NCBI GenBank assembly: GCA_949126835.1 | Contig: OX421497.1 | Coordinates: forward strand, 24,121,612 to 24,185,611 | Direction of reading: 5' to 3' | Origin: Anisus vortex | Taxonomy: Eukaryota; Mollusca; Gastropoda; Planorbidae | DNA: 64,000 bases | Part shown: positions 38,407 through 50,120 of the stretch, piece after piece | Numbering within the stretch: position 1 is the first letter of the stretch | Layout of the letters: every line of letters starts with the position of its first letter | Position numbers and translations under genes: made by a program | The notes under the pieces: model-generated | What the model was told of the DNA's origin: nothing | What the model saw: the letters and a program-made list of their open reading frames with translations, nothing else | Database searches by the model: none

Positions 38407-38457
38407 ATGGCTACCCCAGTTGCTACATGTTGTCGAGAATTTAAAGAAAAATTTGAG
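38407..38457 (+). CDS. Possible first coding exon (17 codons) of an unknown gene
   Basis: An ATG in good context (A at -3, G at +4) opens a short frame, MATPVATCCREFKEKFE, that runs straight into a GAG|GTAAAT splice-donor match. The codons look protein-like against a very AT-rich background. No continuing exon was found in the window, so this may be chance. It is included because it would be missed by any length threshold. Confidence 0.22.
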
Positions 38458-40369
38458 GTAAATTAAAAAAATTATACTTTTTAATTGTTAAAAATAAATG
38501 TTTTCATTTTAAAATTTTGTCATCTCATTACTTTTCATGTAGAATTTTAGAAATATGCATTCGTAAAAGCAGCGACCGCATTATATTATAAGATTAGAAC
38601 TCAAATTTAGAGTCTTTTGTCTTTTAGTCTTTTGGACAGCCGTTGTTGGCTGCGAAGGAAAACTCGACTCTTGAGCTCTAAAAATAGAGCAAGTGGTCCT
38701 CTTATTATAGTCTTTGCACACATGTATTATTGGCGGTTCTATATAGTGAGCACTACAAATACAAACGTGAGACCCATGCAAACTGTTTAAACTTTTTACT
38801 ACGCAAAAAGTTATTTTAAACTTCAGAAAGTTACTCTTTTAAAACCTCAAAAACTTATTCTTTATAAAACATCAGGAAGTTATACTTTTTAAAAGCCTGT
38901 GGTGTTTTTAAGACTAATTCAGAAGCCAAATGTGTAGGAATTTTAAAAGTAAAAAAAACAACAACTGAAAAAGACAGATTCCATATTGAGACCCACAAAA
39001 CAAAAACAAAAATTTAAAAATAAAAAAATTCCAATGTAAGAAAAGCCCGTTCAGAGAGAGTTAATGTCCACGTGACAGACCAATAAATTACCAGCCACTT
39101 GCATTTCTTTGTCTGCTGGTTTTATAGCGTGAAACCAAAAATCAACATATAAAGTGTTTTCATTTACATTCTCAAGTGAATGTCATTTAATAGTCTGCGA
39201 GAACAAAAGCAAGCACAATGGAGGGGAGGGGAAAGAGTGGAAAGTTAAGGGGGGAGGGTCTAGAGTTAAAAAGTTAAAATATTTTTTTTTAGGAAAGAAA
39301 CAACCAAGGTGTAAGTTTTACGTAACGTAGAAAATTGGAAATGGGCGTAGGGAATGACGTAGAAAGGGCGTAATTAGACAATAATGTGTGTGGAATATTC
39401 CCAATAATACTGCGTACTGCATTACCCGGGGCAAACTAAGGCTGATAATTTAAAAAAAACGGTGACATGAATTAATTATGACATTTAAGCCAATATGTCC
39501 ATACAAAAAGCCACACAGTAAAACTTAGATATATTCACACACAGACACGTTTTATCTTTAGTTAACAAAGTTCCGCGAAATTAAAAAGAAAAAACTATCG
39601 AATAAACCTGTCTAGAAGAAATGTAAACACTGTCAAATTTTAACGAGATATAAAAAAACAACATGCCAACTAAAGAAGAAAGAAATCCATTAAAAAGCGT
39701 TTCTTGACCCTGCTTGTACAGAAATTATATATAGAAAAGCAAGGTAACACGAACATGTTTCTTATGCCGTATAACATATAACGTATAATTTATAACATAT
39801 ACAAATACTGCAAGAGGGAAAGCGTAGTCCGTAATTTAGAATATATATTAGTTGTTTCAACGCATTCCAAACGTATGTTCAACATGCAAGATTAATTTAG
39901 ACACTATCCGCAGTCATTAACAAATGTTGGTCATAGAATACTTATAATATTATATATAGACAGACAGATGTTATTTGTAGTGTAGGTGTGTCTCTCTAGG
40001 CGAAGACTAAATCCCATAAACAAAACTTCACAAACACACACACTATCAAACAAATACTTGAGAAGAAATCTTTTCTGAGAGGAGGGGAAAAAACAACAAA
40101 AACAAAGATGGATCTAATTTCCAAAAGACAACCTTATAAATGACTGCGCCAGTAGCCACTTGCGTTTTAGCGGTTGCTTTGTCTGTGGCTTTTATACAGG
40201 GTGGAAAAAAATAACGTATAATGTGGTTTCATTGACGGTTTCATTACCAGACCATGTCATTTAATACCGGTATTCTAAAAGAAGGAAAGATAGAGAAACT
40301 GTAGTTCAAAAAGAAGAGGAAGTGGAAGGGGGGGGGGGGGTGCATAGCAGATAGACAAACCTGTAGACT

Positions 40370-40470
40370 GCCAGACGTACAGAAATATACGTGGACAGAC
40401 AGATTGCTAGACAGATAGACTGACGGACTGTCAGACAGACCGACCGACAGATAACTAGATGGATAGACAG
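40370..40470. repeat. GACA/GATA-type degenerate microsatellite
   Basis: Interspersed AGACAGA, AGATAGA and CAGACAGAC motifs. Confidence 0.8.
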
Positions 40471-40554
40471 TCTCAATGTGCAAAGGTAACTGAGGATTGA
40501 TTTTTCTTTTCTTTAAAAACATAAGAATAATATAGGGATAGAGGTGGAAGAGAA

Positions 40555-40800
40555 CTGAAGAAAAGAAAAGAAAGACGACAGGAGAAGACAAATAAAAAAG
40601 TAAGAAATCAGAAAAGAAAGAAATAAAGAGAGCGAAAGAAAAGACAGACGAAAAGAAAGAAAACAGAAAAGAAAAGAAAGAAGGCAGGAGAAGAAAAGAA
40701 AGAAAACAGAAAAGAAAAGAAAGAAGGCAGGAGAAGAAAAGAAAGAAAACAGAAAAGAAAGAAAGAAGGCAGGAGAAGAAAAGAAAGAGAAGCGTAAGCT
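40555..40800. repeat. Polypurine GAAA-rich tract with about 50-bp repeats
   Basis: Nearly pure purine on the plus strand. A block with GGCAGGAGAAGAAAAGAAAG occurs three times. It is a candidate for triplex-forming DNA. Confidence 0.9.
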
Positions 40801-41889
40801 GTATATTGTAATCAGTAGGGCAGTAAACATTGTATGTCAGATGGAGCTACATTCCTGGCTCTACTTCTCTCTCTCTCCCTCCCTCCCCCATATCTCTCTC
40901 TCTCTCTCTAACTCTAACCGTTTCTGACAGACGGTTGATTTAGAGTTCCCAGTGGCTCCACTAGCCTAGCTTGTTGTAAGGTGCATCTAGTCTAAAGTTA
41001 AGCTCTAATAATGGGTGCCTGACTATATACCGTTCCAACAACACTGAGGGAATCATGGCTACCTTTAGCCAGGGTTATTTCCTGAGGTTGTTGTTTTTTT
41101 TTTAAGTTTTCTTTTTTTAAGTTTTTAAGTTTATCAACCTGGCTGACATTTTAAAGTTAAGCTTGGAAAAGCGGGAGGGAGGGGGGGGGGAGAGAATAGC
41201 ACAGTCCCGATTTAGAACAGCAGTGGACGTATTTTTGGAAATGGTGTGTAGTTGGTAGCATAGCATTATGTGGTGGCCCTGTGTCGAGTTAATAGGGAGC
41301 TTTTAGGTATGAGTAAATCATGTGTATGTAACAAAACGTTTATAGTACAGCATAACAAAAAAAAGAAAGGGGTGGGTGGGGGTGAGGATTAAGATAATAT
41401 AATAATCACTTGTGTCAATGTGTCAATCCCAGTTACGTGTGTGGAGATCACACGGTGATATGAAGATGCCTATGCCTATAGAAGATCCCAATGCACGTGT
41501 AAATATACGGGGGTGGTGGATGAGTTATTGAAAAGCAAAAGGGGGGTGGTGGGGGAGATAGGGGTAAGCGTGCAGTGAAACATATTGACGCGATCTAGTG
41601 CACTTACTGTAGATGCGGGAATGAAATATGTATGAGTTGAAGTATTGGTCGTAAAAAAAAAAGTTTTACACAACACACAAATGTATAATCTACATCACGG
41701 CCACATAAGCCAATCATTGTTACGGTTTCAGCGAGTCTATAACCACATTTAACTAATTTAAGGCTTTGCATCGACAAACTTTAAAAGTTTTTAATGCATT
41801 TTAAATCTTACATTTGTCTACGGCAACATCCAATTTAAACATAATACCCAAGCTACAAACGCGACCGTAAATCTACTCAACCCAGCCCA

Positions 41890-42450
41890 CAAACAAGACT
41901 TCACTTTACTGAAGATTCACAAACAAGACTTCACTTTACTGAAGATTCACAAACAAGACTTCACTTTACTGAAGATTCACAAACAAGACTTCACTTTACT
42001 GAAGATTCACAAACAAGACTTCACTTTACTGAAGATTCACAAACAAGACTTCACTTTACTGAAGATTCACAAACAAGACTTCACTTTACTGAAGATTCAC
42101 AAACAAGACTTCACTTTACTGAGGATTTAAAAAAAAAGACTTCACTCTACTCAACCCTCACAAACAAGTCAACAATTCTACTCAACCCTCACAAACAAGA
42201 CAACAATTCTACTCAATCCTTACAAACAAGACAACAATTCTACTCAACCCTCACAAACAAGTCAACACTTCTACTCAACCCTCACAAACAAGTCAACAAT
42301 TCTACTCAACCCTCACAAACAAGACAACACTTCTACTCAACCCTCACAAACAAGTCAACAATTCTACTCAACCCTCACAAACAAGACAACACTTCTACTC
42401 AACCCTCACAAACAAGTCAACAATTCTACTCAACCCTCACAAACAAGGTC
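41890..42450. repeat. Composite array: 30-bp then 31-bp units
   Basis: About eight identical 30-bp units (CACAAACAAGACTTCACTTT plus ACTGAAGATT), then about nine units of 31 bp (CACAAACAAGTCAACAATTC plus TACTCAACCCT). They share CACAAACAAG; the switch is at about 42125-42160. Confidence 0.96.
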
Positions 42451-42754
42451 ACTATCTACGCCAACAACATTCACAAAAAGGGGCCACTAGGAGGGGGGAG
42501 TGAGGGGAGTTTAGATATGTCAGTTCCAATATTTACAATCCATTAAGACTAAGCGACAAGAGGGAAGAAGGCGGTGCCTGTAGATTCAGGGCCGAGAAAT
42601 CTTGGCACACCTCACTGGTGTGATAGTATTATGTGCCTTGAGAGTTTGATGAATTACTTCCCTTCACGGCCTTCCAAAACAAACATGCCAGACGGAGCCG
42701 ACTTTAGCGGGACTTAAAGAAGGAGCCGGGCTGTGTTTCTGTGCATGGAAATTT

Positions 42755-42795
<41 letters not shown>

Positions 42796-42796
42796 T
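42755..42796. repeat. (GT)n(GA)n microsatellite
   Basis: GT run followed directly by a GA run. Confidence 0.95.
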
Positions 42797-43300
42797 AGAA
42801 AGATGATAGATACAATGTCGGAAAACTCGGGGGCCAGTGGGATAATACAAGTATTTTTTTTCTTCTGCTTCTCCATTTCTAGTAGCACTGAGAGACAGGT
42901 GTAACCCCCCCCATCCCCCCCCCCCCCCCCCCCCCGGGAAGTTCTTTAAAAAAAAACTTTCCTACTGGTCATAAATCTAAAAGAACTGACTGGAGCACAC
43001 ACAAATAGAAGTCCATTCTTAGACAGAGAGAAAGAAATATCTATAATTTTTAACTAGTGCACACCAAGTGCAGGGGGGAGTGTGTGTAGTGGGACAGTCG
43101 TAAAACTTGATTCACTTGGCGTTGAAGAGGTGGGGGTGGAGGGGATGTATACGCAGACACACACACACACACAAATGAAGTACAATAGATAATTTACAAG
43201 GGGAAAAGTGGCAGTTTACTCCGTCAAGGTTTCGTGTGTTGGGACTGTATAATGATATGTTTTTAAGTGTGTGTGTAATTTACAGGGGGGACCGGCTGTG

Positions 43301-43306
43301 TTTATT
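43301..43306 (-). terminator. Candidate polyadenylation signal for FZD4
   Basis: TTTATT on the plus strand reads AATAAA on the minus strand. It is the first canonical hexamer I noticed downstream of the Frizzled stop codon and would give a 3'UTR of about 1 kb. A weaker ATTAAA lies nearer, at about 43455. No transcript evidence is available. Confidence 0.25.
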
Positions 43307-44286
43307 GCATGCTTGTGTATATAGAGCCGCCTTACGTCTGTAGAGAAGAATGGTTTATGTTTTAAGCGTGACTGGAATAAGGTTTTTGGAGGTGTACGCC
43401 GCTAGGTCGACTTAATTGTTCTTTATGTACGTTGTATGGAGAGTTTATATTGTTTTAATGTAGTGTGCTTTTGTTTGTGAATATTACGTAGGCCTATGTA
43501 TTTGGTTAGCCTATGGCTGTTTCTTAAAACGCCACCAAACAACATATAATTTTTAAGTTCTCATCAAGACAATTACTGTTAATAACTGATGCCTGCATTA
43601 ACAATATAAGGTTTAAGTAGTAAATTAAATGTACACACAAGCCATAATCAAGTCTACTGGCCTTTAAAACACACTGTCCACACAAACAGTAGGCCTACTA
43701 CCACCAATAGACTTGATGTAATGGCTGGGCTGTACAAATCAATGTGTCTAAGTCAAGAGATATAAAATACCTCTGTTTGATAACAGAGTTCAATATTTTC
43801 TTGTGGGGGTAAAGGCAAAAGAAAAAAATAATGCAAACATTTTAAGAAAATTTTTTTTAACAACATGATAGAATTGAAATCTCAAAACACCGAGTTTGTA
43901 GATTGAAACTACAAACACAGGAACCAAACCGCTGTACAAACATTTCCCTGATATTGTGTTTTTTTAAATGCAAGTGAAAATAAATAAACACTCTTTTTAA
44001 ATCAAAGTATACACTTTGATACAAACAACCCAATTAGAATACATTTAGCCACCTCCTATATACAAACACTTTTCCCATCTTTTCACACCCATGGACTCTA
44101 CTTCCACAATCAAACATATCCATATAATTTTCCATACCGTAATTAAACTAACAGGTGGATACAATTCCCCCCCCCCCCATTCTTCTTTAGTTATGGATTA
44201 TAATTTCCCCCATTCAACCTTACTTATGGATATAATGTCCCCATTCAAACTTACATATATTGGATATAAATGTCCCAGACTGCAAC

Positions 44287-46089
44287 TTACACAATAGTTT
44301 CATTGTCTGATTTCCCACGCTTGGATTTATCCGATCGAATGGGTCTGGATGAGGATGACATCTTGGCGGGAACCTGGTGATACTGGTGCACTGGCACAAC
44401 GTACTCGATGCCCTTCCTGTCCCTCCTCGGCTGGAATACTTTCTTTATCTGAGTCCTCCAGGAGCCCAGAGTTCTGGTGGACCACACCCACAGCCCGCTG
44501 GTGATCCCCACCACCAGGGACATGAACAGTTTGAGCATGAAGATCTCCACGTTGGGGGTGGCGGTGGAGCCCGCAGAGTACCACAGACTCCTGGAGAAGA
44601 ACTCGTACACCAGGCAGCCGATGACGCAAGCTGCGGGGACCGTGTACAGGACGGAGAATATCCCGATCCTGACCATCAGCGCCTCGATTTTGGTGTCCTC
44701 CCTGGCGCCCCCGCAGCCGTCGGTTTTATCCGATGACTTCCTGGCACCCCGCAGCAAGGACACGAAGGCGGCCACCAAAAAGGAAACCCCGACGATGAGG
44801 TAGACCATAAGTGGTGCTATGGTGAACCCCACGAGAGTCTTGGTGTTCTGGTTGCCCACGTAGCACATACCGGTCAACTCATCGGCGTCAACGTCTCGCA
44901 TGACCAGGAGAATGATTGTCTTGATGGCCGGTATGGCCCAGGCCACCAGATGGAAATAGCTGCTGTGAACCTGAATCGCCTCGTGGGTCCACTTGAGTCC
45001 TGCCGCCAGGAACCAAGTGAATGTCAGTATGACCCACCACAAAGCACTGGCCGTGCCGAAGAAGTAGAGCAGAAGAAAAACTATAGCGCAGTCCGTGTTC
45101 TCCAGACCTTCTTGAATTAGAATACTTTGGTTGCTTTGACTGTCGTTATCACACGCGATATCATCCCGGCCTGCGATAAGTCGAACAATATAAGCAATAC
45201 TATAAATGTTATAACACATGGCCATCAGGATTATTGGACGCTCGGGGTAACGAAAACGCTGGGAGTCTATGAGGAAAGTCAAGATGGTGAATAGAGTTGA
45301 GGTAAAACAGAGCCCTGCCCAAACGGCGATCCAGACATTGGCGAAGTATTTATTGTCATCCGTGAAGGCAATGTTCTCTTTGCACAGCATTGCGCACCTA
45401 TGGGTTCTGTTGATGAATGTGTATTTGGAGGGATTTCTGTAGCCGAACTGTTTACATGGCTCAGAGTTTGCGTGCAGTGACGTTCTGCCCTGGTTGTTGC
45501 TCACCGAAGGATCTCCTAACAAGTTTGGATTGTGTCTCGTTTGGGAATCCATGGTTGGTGCAGTCTTGTTCGGGCGACGTGGCGGGACCGTGTTCTCCTC
45601 GACGTCCCTCGGGCCTTCCATGCACATGTTCTCGTGGTTGTTGGCGGCAGGGAACTTGGAACAGTTCAGAGCTTCCGGCCAAGGGTAGCCGAACTCGTGT
45701 AGAATTGGCTGGCAGCGGTCACGTACGCTCTCACAGAGAGGTTTACAGGGCCCTATGGGCAACATGACTTTCTCTGTACACATTGGGAAATATACAGAGC
45801 AGAGGAAAAACTTGAGTCGGTTAGAACAGCCGTACTGTATGAGCGGGGTGAATGTCTGCAACAACAGGATGGCATCTTCTTGGTCCATGTGCTCAACCAA
45901 GTTGGGCATGCCTGTGACGTTATAGCCCAGGCCTTTACACATGGTTGACCGGATGGGCTCGCACGACCGGACATATTCAGACGAGCGCACGCCGCGGGCC
46001 AAAGAGAGAATCGCTATCAAGTGCAATGCCAGACCAACACGCCATCCAGCATGCGGTCTGCGAAGACGGAATAATTTTTGGAGCACCAT
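44287..46089 (-). CDS. FZD4: Frizzled-4-class Wnt receptor, complete single-exon gene
   Basis: This is a 600-residue seven-pass receptor of the plasma membrane that binds Wnt through an extracellular cysteine-rich domain and signals through Dishevelled. Visible in the sequence: a hydrophobic signal peptide (about residues 16-36); a Frizzled domain with all ten cysteines (43, 51, 88, 97, 104, 115, 119, 126, 143, 156); a linker with three further cysteines (212, 232, 236) and several N-glycosylation sequons; and seven membrane segments at about 250-274, 283-304, 333-360, 377-397, 419-446, 471-496 and 514-537. The C-terminus is ETIV, a class I PDZ ligand like the ETVV of vertebrate FZD4. Motifs such as MCTEK, CYNIYSIAYIVRL and VDADELTG favour FZD4 over FZD9/10. 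The ATG has a good context (G at -3, G at +4). Oddity: the Dishevelled-binding KTxxxW motif reads RTLGSW (539-544). No intron interrupts the frame. The ORF is visibly GC-richer than its flanks. Confidence 0.95.
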   Translation of the reverse strand: MVLQKLFRLRRPHAGWRVGLALHLIAILSLARGVRSSEYVRSCEPIRSTMCKGLGYNVTGMPNLVEHMDQEDAILLLQTFTPLIQYGCSNRLKFFLCSVYFPMCTEKVMLPIGPCKPLCESVRDRCQPILHEFGYPWPEALNCSKFPAANNHENMCMEGPRDVEENTVPPRRPNKTAPTMDSQTRHNPNLLGDPSVSNNQGRTSLHANSEPCKQFGYRNPSKYTFINRTHRCAMLCKENIAFTDDNKYFANVWIAVWAGLCFTSTLFTILTFLIDSQRFRYPERPIILMAMCYNIYSIAYIVRLIAGRDDIACDNDSQSNQSILIQEGLENTDCAIVFLLLYFFGTASALWWVILTFTWFLAAGLKWTHEAIQVHSSYFHLVAWAIPAIKTIILLVMRDVDADELTGMCYVGNQNTKTLVGFTIAPLMVYLIVGVSFLVAAFVSLLRGARKSSDKTDGCGGAREDTKIEALMVRIGIFSVLYTVPAACVIGCLVYEFFSRSLWYSAGSTATPNVEIFMLKLFMSLVVGITSGLWVWSTRTLGSWRTQIKKVFQPRRDRKGIEYVVPVHQYHQVPAKMSSSSRPIRSDKSKRGKSDNETIV

Positions 46090-46690
46090 GTCTTGCGACC
46101 TACAGAAATCTAAATAAATTTGGCAAACACGGTACGGCTATCAGCTCCATCATAAATTAAATGCACAAGTCAAGAGAATAGCTTTAGTAAATTTACTTTA
46201 CTTCAGAAAAACGTCGTCACGAGATTGATTCGAATAATGCCATAACCAAAGGAAAACTATAATTCCTCACAGAATCACTTGTAATACACAATTTAAAAAA
46301 TACAAACACAAACTGGTATAGAGTGAAACTAGTTCAAAGTTATAATCCGCACTCCAACACACCGTGTGACTGACGGGGTGTGTGCTTCTAGAAGAAAATT
46401 TCTTTACACACGGTTTTCATAAACTCCAGAGAAGAAACAAACGCGTGAAGTTCTCTCCCCCTTGTCTCTCGTTCTAAAGAAGTGGATGGAACAAGTTTGT
46501 CTTTCAGCTATTTCGCTTTGTGCTGGGAATCAAGGGAGAATAAAAAAAATGTGCTAGTGTTGTGGTCCGCGCGTACAAAACACTCCACTGCTTCGCGTAG
46601 CCTAGACTCGTTCACACGCGCTGCAGCCAATCGCGAGCCCGCTATTTTTAAGTGGCTCCACCCTCCGCTTTGATTACCCGCGCAATGGGA
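46090..46690 (-). promoter_or_regulatory. Putative 5'UTR and promoter region of FZD4
   Basis: The 600 bp upstream of the Frizzled ATG include a CpG-containing segment (about 46560-46690) that stands out from the AT-rich surroundings. On the minus strand it holds a TTAAAAATAG stretch (46642-46651), which could act as a TATA-like element and also fits the MEF2 consensus when read on the other strand. It also holds an inverted CCAAT box (46627-46631) and an ATCAAAG match to the TCF/LEF consensus (46668-46674). Just before the ATG, a TTTATTTAGATTTCTGTAG stretch could be a splice acceptor, so an intron in the 5'UTR is possible. These are motif matches only; the transcription start is not known. 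Confidence 0.35.
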
Positions 46691-47364
46691 GTACGCATCA
46701 ATCATTCTCGTTTGCTTGTCAATCAAATAGCGGTGTCCATTTCCCACCGGGACTAAACCAGACGCGAAAGTAATAATGGAATTATTCATTCCTCCACTCT
46801 TGTTCCCTGACAGACTCTTTAGTGTAGTCTGCCTAGGTCTAATCTGAAAGGCGTTAGATGTGATTGATAGAATTGTCATAGCGATAGCGGGATCCTAAAT
46901 GTATGAATGTATGGAATCGTCACAGACGAAACTCTTAGAAATTATTATATGCTAAAAAATTAAAGTTTAATAAATAGATGAAAATAATGTTAAAGCCTAA
47001 AAAAGACTTGACTAAACTAAGTTAAACTGTTATTACATTTAAACTGTTATTACATTTCTATGATTAAAAAAACACATCTAAAGTAAGCTATTATTTCTAC
47101 ATTTAAATTCAATTTGAAAGATGAACGTAGGCTATTCTTAAATGGACAAAAAAAAACATTTTTACACTACCGGTATTTGATTACAAATTATACCAGTTTT
47201 TTTGTTTGTCTTTCTTCTAATTTCTATAGAAAACGTGCTATAGTCTATATCCTGTGTCACAGACGTAGTCTATCATAGATAGAATGTTGAGTCTATATTG
47301 TGCGCTGACGAGGATCTACTCTAGAGTCAGCGGTTCTTAGACCTAGAAGCTAGGGCTCCTAGCC

Positions 47365-49810
47365 CTAGACTAGAGTCAATGGCTCTTGGAGCTAGACTAG
47401 AGTCAATGGCTCTTGGAGCTAGACTAGAGTCAATAGCTCTTGGAGCTAGACTAGAGTCAATAGCTCTTGGAGCTAGACTAAAGTCAATAGCTCTTGGAGC
47501 TAGACTAGAGTCAATAGCTCTTGGAGCTAGACTAGAGTCAATGGCTCTTGGAGCTAGACTAGAGTCAATAGCTCTTGGAGCTAGTCAATAGCTCTTGGAG
47601 CTAGTCAATAGCTCTTGGAGCTAGACTATAGTCAATAGCTCTTGGAGCTAGACTAGAGTCAATGGCTCTTGGAGCTAGACTATAGTCAATAGCTCTTGGA
47701 GCTAGAGTCAATAACTCTTGGAGCTAGACTAGAGTCAATGGCTCTTGGAGCTAGACTATAGTCAATAGCTCTTGGAGCTAGAGTCAATAGCTCTTGGAGC
47801 TAGACTATAGTCAATAGCTCTTGGAGCTAGAGTCAATAGCTCTTGGAGCTAGACTATAGTCAATAGCTCTTGGAGCTAGACTAGAGTCAATGGCTCTTGG
47901 AGCTAGACTATAGTCAATAGCTCTTGGAGCTAGAGTCAATAGCTCTTGGAGCTAGACTATAGTCAATAGCTCTTGGAGCTAGAGTCAATAGCTCTTGGAG
48001 CTAGACTATAGTCAATAGCTCTTGGAGCTAGACTAGAGTCAATAGCTCTTGGAGCTAGACTAGAGTCAATGGCTCTTGGAGCTAGACTAGAGTCAATGGC
48101 TCTTGGAGCTAGACTATAGTCAATAGCTCTTGGAGCTAGAGTCAATAGCTCTTGGAGCTAGACTATAGTCAATAGCTCTTGGAGCTAGACTAGAGTCAAT
48201 AGCTCTAGGAGCTAGACTAGAGTCAATGGCTCTTGGAGCTAGACTAGAGTCAATGGCTCTTGGAGCTAGACTATAGTCAATAGCTCTTGGAGCTAGAGTC
48301 AATAGCTCTTGGAGCTAGACTATAGTCAATAGCTCTTGGAGCTAGAGTCAATAGCTCTTGGAGCTAGACTATAGTCAATAGCTCTTGGAGCTAGACTAGA
48401 GTCAATGCCTCTTGGAGCTAGACTATAGTCAATAGCTCTTGGAGCTAGAGTCAATAGCTCTTGGAGCTAGACTATAGTCAATAGCTCTTGGAGCTAGAGT
48501 CAATAGCTCTTGGAGCTAGACTATAGTCAATAGCTCTTGGAGCTAGACTAGAGTCAATAGCTCTTGGAGCTAGACTAGAGTCAATGGCTCTTGGAGCTAG
48601 ACTAGAGTCAATTGCTCTTGGAGCTAGACTATAGTCAATAGCTCTTGGAGCTAGAGTCAATAGCTCTTGGAGCTAGACTATAGTCAATAGCTCTTGGAGC
48701 TAGAGTCAATAGCTCTTGGAGCTAGACTATAGTCAATAGCTCTTGGAGCTAGACTAGAGTCAATGGCTCTTGGAGCTAGACTATAGTCAATAGCTCTTGG
48801 AGCTAGAGTCAATAGCTCTTGGAGCTAGACTATAGTCAATAGCTCTTGGAGCTAGAGTCAATAGCTCTTGGAGCTAGACTATAGTCAATAGCTCTTGGAG
48901 CTAGACTAGAGTCAATAGCTCTTGGAGCTAGACTAGAGTCAATGGCTCTTGGAGCTAGACTATAGTCAATAGCTCTTGGAGCTAGAGTCAATAGCTCTTG
49001 GAGCTAGACTATAGTCAATAGCTCTTGGAGCTAGAGTCAATAGCTCTTGGAGCTAGACTAAAGTCAATAGCTCTTGGAGCTAGACTAGAGTCAATAGCTC
49101 TTGGAGCTAGACTATAGTCAATAACTCTTGGAGCTAGACTAGAGTCAATGGCTCTTGGAGCTAGACTATAGTCAATAGCTCTTGGAGCTAGACTAGAGTC
49201 AATGGCTCTTGGAGCTAGACTAGAGTCAATAGCTCTTGGAGCTAGACTAGAGTCAATGGCTCTTGGAGCTAGACTATAGTCAATGGCTCTTGGAGCTAGA
49301 CTAGAGTCAATGGCTCTTGGAGCTAGACTATAGTCAATGGCTCTTGGAGCTAGACTAGAGTCAATGGCTCTTGGAGCTAGACTAGAGTCAATAGCTCTTG
49401 GAGCTAGACTAGAGTCAATAGCTCTTGGAGCTAGACTAGAGTCAATAGCTCTTGGAGCTAGACTAGAGTCAACGGCTCTTGGAGCTAGACTAGAGTCAAC
49501 GGCTCTTGGAGCTAGACTAGAGTCAACGGCTCTTGGAGCTAGACTAGAGTCAATGACTCTTGGAGCTAGACTAGAGTCAACGGCTCTTGGAGCTAGACTA
49601 GAGTCAATAACTCTTGGAGCTAGACTAGAGTCAATAGCTCTTGGAGCTAGACTAGAGTCAACGGCTCTTGGAGCTAGACTAGAGTCAACGGCTCTCGGAG
49701 CTAGACTAGAGTCAATAACTCTTGGAGCTAGACTATAGTCAACGGCTCTTGGAGCTAGACTACAAACAACGGCTCTTAGACCTAGAGTCAATGGCTCTTG
49801 GACCTAGACA
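47365..49810. repeat. Large minisatellite of 22-27 bp units, about 95 copies
   Basis: Main unit GAGTCAATAGCTCTTGGAGC plus TAGACTA (27 bp), mixed with shorter units that lack GACTA. AGCTCTTGGAGCT is an imperfect palindrome. The mix of long and short units repeats as blocks: the same 60-codon minus-strand frame starts at 48145, 48302 and 48660. Long frames (SLAPRAID on minus, ALGARLES on plus) are artefacts. Confidence 0.96.
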
Positions 49811-50120
49811 AGAATCAAGAAACATCGGCTCTTGGCTTGTATGTAGAACCTTAACAGACAATATGCATACTATAAATATATAACCAATATAATTATAAGA
49901 CTTTGAACTTTGAATTGCTCCAATATATAGCCAAATCTTACACATAGACTATAATGTCTTTAAAAAACGATTGGCCCAAGATAGAGAACTCGGTAGGTCT
50001 ATGGACCCTAACTGGAGTGATCGACAGTTTGTACGTAGTGTAAGTGTATATACTTATGAGGTAGAGGAGGGTGAGTTCTCTTGTAAACATTGTATTCTTT
50101 CTATGCGAAGTTTTCGGAAA

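Larger units (their letters stand above)
36920..41889. other. Long AT-rich spacer with a possible 17-codon exon
   Basis: Apart from the candidate exon at 38407-38457, short repeats at 37.9 and 40.4-40.8 kb and a C17 run at 37428-37444, nothing was recognised. The CG-containing stretch at 37640-37890 has short minus frames without known motifs. Confidence 0.45.
42451..44286. other. Downstream flank of FZD4
   Basis: Probably includes the FZD4 3'UTR (44286 down to perhaps 43300). It also holds the GT/GA microsatellite and a C21 run at 42915-42935. Confidence 0.45.

Noticed and set aside
40244..40830. Phe/Ser/Leu-rich minus frames resembling membrane proteins
   Set aside because: They come from a polypurine GAAA tract and GACA repeats on the plus strand.
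44327..45974. Several 60-120 codon frames overlapping the Frizzled gene on both strands
   Set aside because: Shadows of the GC-rich Frizzled coding region in other frames.
47379..49791. SLAPRAID / ALGARLES repeat proteins
   Set aside because: Products of the AGCTCTTGGAGCT minisatellite; no start context or flanking coding sequence.
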